From: Spirochaetaceae bacterium
Lineage (GTDB): Bacteria; Spirochaetota; Spirochaetia; Treponematales; Breznakiellaceae
DNA: 42,335 bases
Direction of reading: 5' to 3'
NCBI GenBank assembly: GCA_031282145.1
Contig: JAITEG010000091.1
Coordinates: 1-42,335 of the forward strand
Shown here piece by piece: positions 34,868-40,388 of this stretch. Every line of letters starts with the position of its first letter. Position 1 is the first letter of the stretch. Under the pieces are notes generated by a model, which did no database searches, was not told where the DNA came from, and saw only the letters and a program-made list of their open reading frames with translations. A program made the translations under genes and the position numbers.

Positions 34868-35497
34868 TCAGTTGAGGCCGGAGGGTCTTCCCGTCATCTT
34901 GCGCTGGAGTTCCGCCGCCCGTTCCGGGGGCATGAGGGAAAGCCAGTAAGCGACGATGGAGGTGGTCCCCTCCGCCTGGGCAATCGTTTCGGTCATCCGG
35001 AGTACGTCGATAGCATCCTGATCATTCATCGCGGTAATAATACCCACCGCTCGCTCCGGGGGCATACCGGTTAAATACCGGGCGTACTGCTCGACGTTCT
35101 TTCGTTTATTGTCGGCATCTTGCACCTGGGCATTGATGGAATTTTCCCGTTCATCCAAAGCTTTCTGCCGTTCCTCCAGTTCCCCGGCCATCTGCTCGAT
35201 CTCCCCCTGGCGGGTGAGAATATCCGCTTCCCGCTTGTCCAATTCCATGCTCCGCAGTTCCTGGGCCTCAAGCCGGATCGCCAGCCGTTCCGCATCCAGG
35301 GAGAGGAGTTCATCCTCATCCCCGCCGCCTTGGGAGCGGGGTTCCAGGCCGAGGAGCCGGGAGAAAGGGGCCAACACGGCCTTGGCGTCAATAATATTGA
35401 GGTAGTCGAACCAGACCAAACCGCCCCCCGCCAGGGCGGCAATGAGAATCAAAAGAACCAGTACCCTGCCTAAAATACGTAATCCGTATCCGGCCAT
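34868..35497 (-). CDS. flbB: flagellar collar protein FlbB (MotE-like)
   Basis: 209 residues: one N-terminal membrane helix (about 9-30), a Glu/Arg/Leu-rich coiled coil (about 65-135), and a C-terminal MotE/MgtE-N-like helical domain (YLTGMPPERAVGIITAMNDQ, LSLMPPERAAELQRKM). In Borrelia FlbB builds the periplasmic collar that recruits stators. It precedes fliK in the minus-strand operon. A palindrome GCCTCA-GT-TGAGGC covers its stop codon. Confidence 0.88.
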   Translation of the reverse strand: MAGYGLRILGRVLVLLILIAALAGGGLVWFDYLNIIDAKAVLAPFSRLLGLEPRSQGGGDEDELLSLDAERLAIRLEAQELRSMELDKREADILTRQGEIEQMAGELEERQKALDERENSINAQVQDADNKRKNVEQYARYLTGMPPERAVGIITAMNDQDAIDVLRMTETIAQAEGTTSIVAYWLSLMPPERAAELQRKMTGRPSGLN

Positions 35498-35514
35498 TTT
35501 TTATCTCCTTGCTT

Positions 35515-36609
35515 TTAAAGAGCCCGGGGAGCCTCCGTCTCTTTCCGTTCAGAATCGGGTTTCCCCAAAAGTTCTATCCGGGCCTTAACATATTCAAGCC
35601 GATCCTGGTTAAGGATGGAGCGGCGGAATTGCGTCCCCTTATGTTTTTCGACCTTATACCAGCCCCGGTTGATGAATTTCTTCCCCTCCCCTTCGGTAAA
35701 CCAGTATACTAAGGCAATCTGGTCCCGGTCCAGCTCAATGGCGTTGATCCCCTTGCCGATGGCACTCCCGGAATTAAAAAGGCAGGGAACGGGAAAAAAA
35801 TCCCCATAAAGGCTCTGACGGAGTACATCCCTCCGTTCTTTACGCTGGAGTTTCCCCAATTCAACCCTGAGGGCATCCACCTCGGCGGCGATCCTTTCCC
35901 GGTTTATACCGGTGGAGGCAGGGTAATCCCGGCAGAGCCGTTCTATTTCAAATTTAATATAATCAAAGCGGCCAAGGGATTCAAATAGGGGCCGGTGGGT
36001 ATGGCCGATAATCGAAATACAGTGGTTTTCCAGGGAAAAATTGTAGGCCTGCTTTTCCACGTAAAAACGGCGGCGGGGGCTGCGGGCGTTTGAAATATTG
36101 CGAATCCCCAGGGGCTTAAAAAAATACCGGAGCGCCGTCCGGACCAGGTAATTATAATCCGTATATACCCGAGAGGATTGATGGCCGTGGTACACGTAGA
36201 AGGGAAGCACCCCCGACTCGATCCGTACCGCCGGGAAAAGGGGATAGGGGTAATTTTTCTCAAATATCAGATCCTCGTCATGGTTACCCACGATCTTGTA
36301 GAGCCTGCCCCCGGCGGCAAACCGATCCAGGATGCGGTAAAGCGGGGCCCACCGCTCTTTTATCACCGTAAGGGAATACCGCTGAAGTTCTTCGATATCG
36401 CCGTTTAATACCAGGTACCAACCGCCCGCCAGGTAGTACCCTTCCAGCATCTCCGTAAGCAGGGCGCCGTTGCGGGCGAGGTCATCCCCCCGGCCGCTTC
36501 CCATGTGAAAATCACTTATCACGAGGACCTTGCCCCCCCGGGAAATATCCAGCACCGCCCGGGGGTTAAACCGGGGACCCAGCATTTCCTGAAAAAACGA
36601 AGAAGCCAT
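35515..36609 (-). CDS. calcineurin-like metallophosphoesterase
   Basis: 364 residues. All metal-binding motifs are visible: SDFHMGSG (Asp33, His35), NGDIEEL (Asp71), GNHDED (Asn109, His110), YHGHQSS and GHTHRP near 204-209. The layout resembles LpxH-like or DNA repair phosphoesterases, but the C-terminal third (from about 240) is family-specific and I cannot assign the substrate. It ends 17 bp before flbB and may head the minus-strand flagellar operon. Its ribosome site GGAGG lies in the loop of a GC-rich hairpin (GACCGG/CCGGTC). Confidence 0.82.
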   Translation of the reverse strand: MASSFFQEMLGPRFNPRAVLDISRGGKVLVISDFHMGSGRGDDLARNGALLTEMLEGYYLAGGWYLVLNGDIEELQRYSLTVIKERWAPLYRILDRFAAGGRLYKIVGNHDEDLIFEKNYPYPLFPAVRIESGVLPFYVYHGHQSSRVYTDYNYLVRTALRYFFKPLGIRNISNARSPRRRFYVEKQAYNFSLENHCISIIGHTHRPLFESLGRFDYIKFEIERLCRDYPASTGINRERIAAEVDALRVELGKLQRKERRDVLRQSLYGDFFPVPCLFNSGSAIGKGINAIELDRDQIALVYWFTEGEGKKFINRGWYKVEKHKGTQFRRSILNQDRLEYVKARIELLGKPDSERKETEAPRAL

Positions 36610-36611
36610 CA

Positions 36612-36631
36612 GGACCGGCCTCCGGCCCGGT
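36612..36631 (-). promoter_or_regulatory. hairpin presenting the metallophosphoesterase ribosome site
   Basis: On the minus strand GACCGG and CCGGTC pair around an 8-nt loop GCCGGAGG that contains the Shine-Dalgarno. The ATG follows three bases later. More GGCC-rich inverted repeats lie just upstream. The structure may tune ribosome access. Confidence 0.4.
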
Positions 36632-36745
36632 CTCGGCCCGAAGGCCGGTTTCGGCCTTTTACACCGCCCGGGATTTCTCCCGCCGGATTAAGCCTTTGGG
36701 GAATTTGTTTCATATTCATGAACCCTTCCTGGGAGTTTGTTGCAT

Positions 36746-36767
36746 AGGTTAAACCTACCACTTTAAC
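36746..36767. promoter_or_regulatory. overlapping palindromes in the rdgB-phosphoesterase gap
   Basis: TAGGTT-A-AACCTA (36746-36758) is a perfect 13-bp palindrome, and GTTAAA (36748-36753) also pairs with TTTAAC (36762-36767). The 177-bp gap otherwise holds GC-rich repeats near the phosphoesterase start. An operator or RNA switch between the two pairings is possible. Confidence 0.3.
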
Positions 36768-36786
36768 GGACCCCTGGACAATAGAT

Positions 36787-37374
36787 TTATTCAAGCAAGC
36801 GGAGGAGCCCCTCCATGAACCGCCCCGCCTTTCCCCGGTGGCTTATCCGGTTCTTTTCTTCTTCCCCCAGTTCCGCCACGGTACAGCCCCGTTCACTGAG
36901 ATAGAAGATGGGATCATACCCAAAACCGCCGGAACCCCGGCTTTCCCGGATGATTTCCCCCTCCAGGGTTTCCTGGACCGCGAAAAACCGGTCTTCCTGT
37001 AAAAACAACACCATGGCGCATACAAACCGGGCGCTTCTCGGGGAACCGGCGCCCAATTCCTTGAGGAGCAGGGCATTCCGTTCCCGGGAATCGAGATTTT
37101 TTCCCTCTCCACCGCCATACCGGGCGGAAAAGATCCCCGGCCTTCCCCCCAGGGCATCCACACAGAGCCCTGAGTCATCGGCAATAACCGGCGCCAAAAC
37201 CCGCCGGTACAGGGCCCGGGCCTTTAAAAGCGCGTTTTCGAGGAAGGTTTCCCCGGTTTCATCCGGTTCAAAGGGGATGCCCTCCTCGGAGGGGAGCCTG
37301 AGCTTATGCCCCTTGAGAATCGCCTCGAACTCCCGCCGCTTGTGCGTGTTCCCCGTAGCCAGCCATATCGTCAT
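36787..37374 (-). CDS. rdgB: XTP/dITP pyrophosphatase (RdgB/HAM1 family)
   Basis: 195 residues, normal for the family. Motifs: ATGNTHKRREF at 6-16, FLENALLKARAL, DDSGLCVDALGGRPGIFSAR, SGGFGYDPIFYLSE and SHRGKA. It hydrolyses non-canonical purine triphosphates (ITP, XTP) to monophosphates, keeping them out of DNA and RNA. The gene is divergent from the acidic hypothetical gene at 37508; the intervening 133 bp contain two perfect hairpins (ATTCCCC/GGGGAAT and CCGCCCC/GGGGCGG). Confidence 0.94.
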   Translation of the reverse strand: MTIWLATGNTHKRREFEAILKGHKLRLPSEEGIPFEPDETGETFLENALLKARALYRRVLAPVIADDSGLCVDALGGRPGIFSARYGGGEGKNLDSRERNALLLKELGAGSPRSARFVCAMVLFLQEDRFFAVQETLEGEIIRESRGSGGFGYDPIFYLSERGCTVAELGEEEKNRISHRGKAGRFMEGLLRLLE

Positions 37375-37436
37375 AACGCCTCCCGCAAAAGGATGGTCCT
37401 GAGGGCGAAATTCCCCTTCGGGGAATCTTTGGCCCC

Positions 37437-37476
37437 CCGCCCCCCCGAGATGCGGAGGGGCGGTTTATGCTATACT
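37437..37476 (+). promoter_or_regulatory. hairpin and extended -10 promoter
   Basis: CCGCCCC (37437-37443) pairs with GGGGCGG (37457-37463), directly followed by the extended -10 element TGCTATACT (37468-37476). It lies about 32 bp upstream of the ATG at 37508. The hairpin sits where a -35 box would be, and no TTGACA-like box is seen. Confidence 0.5.
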
Positions 37477-37507
37477 TTTTGGATAGGATATGTCGAGGAG
37501 GTTTATT

Positions 37508-38146
37508 ATGAGTCACGGATATTTCGTGATGGAGGCCAGGCTGCCCCCTGATCCCAAGCCGGACGTCCATCTTTTCATCGTTTTCGATAACAACGTAAGC
37601 ACCATCAGGTTTGAAGAGGAAGACCCGGATGTCTATTTTCTTGAGGACGAGCGTCTGGAAGACCAGGAACGCTGGACCGACAGCGATTATTACGAGTGGT
37701 TTCTGGAAGACATCAGCGAGGCGGGCAAACAGGGCAAGCGTATCATCTTCCTCCGCTACAACCCCATGGTCGCCCAGTGCGTGCCCCTCTTCTTCAAATA
37801 CTTCGAAAAGGAACAGCGCATCCGGTGGCACGCCCTCTCCTTCTTCCACAGCGACGAGGATACCGAATACGCGGATTTTAATTGGACCGATTCGATCCTG
37901 GCGAAGTTCTACGATATCGACAGCATGAACCAATTCCCCTGGATCCGAAAAATCGAAGTCCCCCTGGACGAAACCTATTATCACCGGGACCTCCTGCGGT
38001 TTGTCCTCAGCGAGGAAGACTTCAAGGAACTCGACAACGAGAACGAAGAGCCCTTCGCGCGGGCGGACCCAAAGGACATCCGGAAGATTATCAAAGCACC
38101 CCTGCTTACCTGGACGGTAACCAACCTGCGGACAGAGGGCAAGTAG
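37508..38146 (+). CDS. acidic hypothetical protein
   Basis: 212 residues from the ATG at 37508, chosen because GAGGAGG (37495-37501) lies in front of it. The protein is very acidic and aromatic (EDPDVYFLEDERLEDQERW, DSDYYEWFLEDI) with no signal peptide or membrane segment, so it is cytoplasmic. No domain is recognised. A terminator-like hairpin follows at 38229-38255. Confidence 0.75.
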   Translation: MSHGYFVMEARLPPDPKPDVHLFIVFDNNVSTIRFEEEDPDVYFLEDERLEDQERWTDSDYYEWFLEDISEAGKQGKRIIFLRYNPMVAQCVPLFFKYFEKEQRIRWHALSFFHSDEDTEYADFNWTDSILAKFYDIDSMNQFPWIRKIEVPLDETYYHRDLLRFVLSEEDFKELDNENEEPFARADPKDIRKIIKAPLLTWTVTNLRTEGK

Positions 38147-38220
38147 CACCGGTATAGCCAGGCGGTTAGGAATGAACCGTATAAAGACGCCCGTCTCACT
38201 TTTAGCCCGCGGTGACCGAC

Positions 38221-38249
38221 TTGATCTAAGCCCCCGGAGGGGCTAAACT
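38221..38249 (+). promoter_or_regulatory. candidate sigma-70 promoter of the envelope operon
   Basis: TTGATC (38221-38226), a 17-bp spacer, then TAAACT (38244-38249), each with four of six consensus matches. The spacer coincides with the terminator hairpin, so read-through and initiation may interfere. Initiation would fall about 38256, almost on the ATG at 38258. Confidence 0.35.
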
Positions 38250-38255
38250 ATTTTT
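38229..38255 (+). terminator. Rho-independent terminator after the acidic gene
   Basis: AGCCCC (38229-38234) and GGGGCT (38239-38244) form a perfect stem with loop CGGA, followed by AAACTATTTTT. It lies 83 bp after the stop of the gene at 37508. Confidence 0.6.
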
Positions 38256-38257
38256 CT

Positions 38258-39423
38258 ATGGAAAAAATCGCGGTGATTTTTTCCCCCCCCCCCCCCCCCC
38301 CCAGCAAGTAGCCGTTAATACCCTTACCCAAACCAGACCGAGCGTTTCTCCCCGGACATTCACGATACGGTCCTTATGCGCCCTGGGGGCACTGCTGGTT
38401 TCCTGCGCGGGAACGCCGCGGGCCGGCGCGCCCCCGGCCGTTGCTGCGGGAACGTCCGAGAGCGCCGCGCCTCCGGCCTGGGCGGGGCAGACGGAAGCGG
38501 TCTATCCCCGCTCCGCTTATATCGCCCAGCGGGGGGAGGGCGCCACCCGGCAGGCGGCGGAACTGGCCGCGCTGAACGGAATTTCCTTTTATTTTGAAAG
38601 CGAGATCAACGCCGAAGAATCCCTGCGCCGATCCTGGACGGAACAGGACGGCATTACCGCCGCCGAAGCGCGGACCGAGACCAACACCCTGGTACGGTCC
38701 CAGACCCGCCTTGTCGCGGTACGGTACGCCGAGGATCCCTGGTTCAACCCGGGCATCCGCGCCTGGGAGACCGTGGCCTACATCGACCGGGAAGAAGCCT
38801 GGACCCTCTACGAACCGGAAGCGGCAAAGGTCCGGGACACCCTCCTCGCCCTGGCAGCCTCGGCGGAGGCGGAGGACGAAGCCTTTACCCGGGCCCTCCG
38901 CTACGGCGCGGCAACGAACTACGGGGAGAGCGGGGACTTCACCGGAGTCCGCACCTTCGCCCAGGTACTGTATCCCGCCAAAGCCCGCGCCCTGTTCCGC
39001 GAAGCCGACGCCCTCCGCTCCGCCCTGCCGGAACGGGTGTACAGCGCCCGGCAAAGAGCGGCGGTCTTTATCGACTGCCCGGAGGACCTGGACGGCATGG
39101 TCGCGGCGGCCACCGCGGCCGCCCTGACCGCCGCGGGCTTCCCCGTGGAAGGGGACCGGCAGCGGACCGCCCGGGCGTGCCGTATCCGGGTAGACCTGGG
39201 GACCCAAGCCGTGGCAGGCGGCGCGTTTTATGATCCCTCCCTTACCGGGACCGTGAGCGGGAACGGGAGGGCGGTGTTCTCCTTTACCGCGAAGGCCCCC
39301 CGGCAGAGCGCGGTAAGTCCCGAGGTGGGGCGCCGCCGGGCCTATACCGCCCTGGCCGCGGTCCTGGGGGAAACCTTCGCCAAGGAATTAAACCAAAAAC
39401 AGGCGTCCTACCGGAAGCCCTAA
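38258..39423 (+). CDS. LPP20-like lipoprotein, OFF phase in this sequence
   Basis: The reading frame ending at 39423 encodes a lipobox (CALGALLVSC, Cys at 38404-38406) and an LPP20-like domain (YIAQRGEGATRQAAELAALN), about 340 residues after the Cys. No in-frame ATG, GTG or TTG exists before 38773. The nearest start, ATG at 38258 (MEKIAVIFS), runs into a 20-C tract and stops at TAG 38309. One extra C (21) would fuse it to the lipoprotein frame, putting the Cys at residue 50, and 18 C would also work. Both other frames stop within about 15 nt after the tract. The product would be an envelope lipoprotein. Confidence 0.7.
38283..38302 (+). repeat. poly-C tract, 20 bases
   Basis: An uninterrupted run of 20 C follows six T, within the first codons of the lipoprotein gene. 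Such long G/C homopolymers in treponemes change length by slipped-strand mispairing. Here length decides whether ATG 38258 reads into the lipoprotein. The exact count may also be affected by sequencing error. Confidence 0.9.
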
Positions 39424-39446
39424 AATTTCGTTATAAGGAGTGCTCT

Positions 39447-40358
39447 ATGAAAAAGACGATCCCTTTGATTGCCGTCCTGGGAACGGCGGCATTGATTATG
39501 GCGGGCTGCGCATCAAAGCCCAAGGCGGAAGAAACCCCCACACCGGCGGAGATCCGCCGGGAACAGGCCGGGGCCGAGGTGGAGACCCAGCCCCGGCCTT
39601 CCACGGTCCTGGACTGGGCGGACCGGAACCTGGGGGAAGGGCCGGTGCCCCTATGGCTGAAACCCCTGATCAAGGGGAACGCGGAGCCGGTCAAAACGGC
39701 CTTCGGCGTCAGCGCCGACGCCCGGGTCAAGTACAGCGTCGGCCGGCGGGTCAACCGGGAGGAGGCCCGGGTGCAGGCGGGGCTCCTCTTCGCCGCCCAG
39801 TTGGCCAACGAACTCAAGACCTACGTGATGACCGCCGCGGCCCAGACCCTGGACGAGGGCCGGATAGACCTCATCGAAGAGATCACCGCCGCGGCCAAGG
39901 TGAACGTTACCGGCGCGGAGCGGGTGGCGGATTTCTGGCAGCTCGTTGAAACCGAAGACCCCCGATCCCGGGGGGTTAAAAGTCCGGAGTACGTTTATTA
40001 CGTGGTGTGGGCCATGTCCCGGGAGTCCTGGACCGCCCTGACCCGGAAGTACGTCAACGACGTGATAGGCAGGCTCCCGGACCGGGCGGTCCAGACCAAC
40101 GTGGCCCGGGCCTACGAGGACATCCAGGCCGCGGCGGACCGGGAAATAGAGATGAGCGACGCCGAATTCCTGCAGCGGCTGCACCTGCAGGAACAGGCCG
40201 CCGAGGCCGCCCGGGACCGGGCAAGGACAAACCAGGGGGCCGGGAACCGGTACACCGCCTACAAGGCCGGCGGCAACGACGCCGCCGCGGCGGCCGCCAC
40301 CGAAGCGGACTACGACTGGATCTCCGCGCTGAGCGCCGCCTCGGAGGCGGTGTTCTAA
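39447..40358 (+). CDS. lipoprotein of the LPP20/CsgG-type operon
   Basis: 303 residues with a classical lipoprotein signal (MKKTIPLIAVLGTAALIMAGC, acylated Cys21). A Pro/Glu-rich linker leads to an LPP20-like domain (EGPVPLWLKPLIKG, REEARVQAGLLFAAQLANEL). The C-terminal 70 residues are Ala/Arg/Gln-rich and helical. It lies 23 bp after the phase-variable lipoprotein gene, with AAGGAG as ribosome site, and 30 bp before the CsgG-like gene, so the three form one operon. No enzyme motif is seen; an envelope structural or assembly role is inferred. Confidence 0.8.
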   Translation: MKKTIPLIAVLGTAALIMAGCASKPKAEETPTPAEIRREQAGAEVETQPRPSTVLDWADRNLGEGPVPLWLKPLIKGNAEPVKTAFGVSADARVKYSVGRRVNREEARVQAGLLFAAQLANELKTYVMTAAAQTLDEGRIDLIEEITAAAKVNVTGAERVADFWQLVETEDPRSRGVKSPEYVYYVVWAMSRESWTALTRKYVNDVIGRLPDRAVQTNVARAYEDIQAAADREIEMSDAEFLQRLHLQEQAAEAARDRARTNQGAGNRYTAYKAGGNDAAAAAATEADYDWISALSAASEAVF

Positions 40359-40388
40359 GGGACACGAATAAAAAGAGGAGTGTATACC

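Noticed and set aside
36609-36794. 61-codon frame on the minus strand between rdgB and the phosphoesterase
   Set aside because: It needs a TTG start, half of it is translated GGCC repeats, and it overlaps the phosphoesterase leader; a shorter ATG version of 36 codons is equally unconvincing.
38362-38367. ACG or ATA as start of the lipoprotein, giving an ideal short signal (IRSLCALGALLVSC)
   Set aside because: These codons are very rare starts and no good ribosome site precedes them. Kept as the main alternative to the poly-C switch.
38376-38597. 73-codon frame starting just before the lipobox region
   Set aside because: It is in a different frame from the lipoprotein and gives an Arg/Gly-rich product; it does not rescue the missing start.
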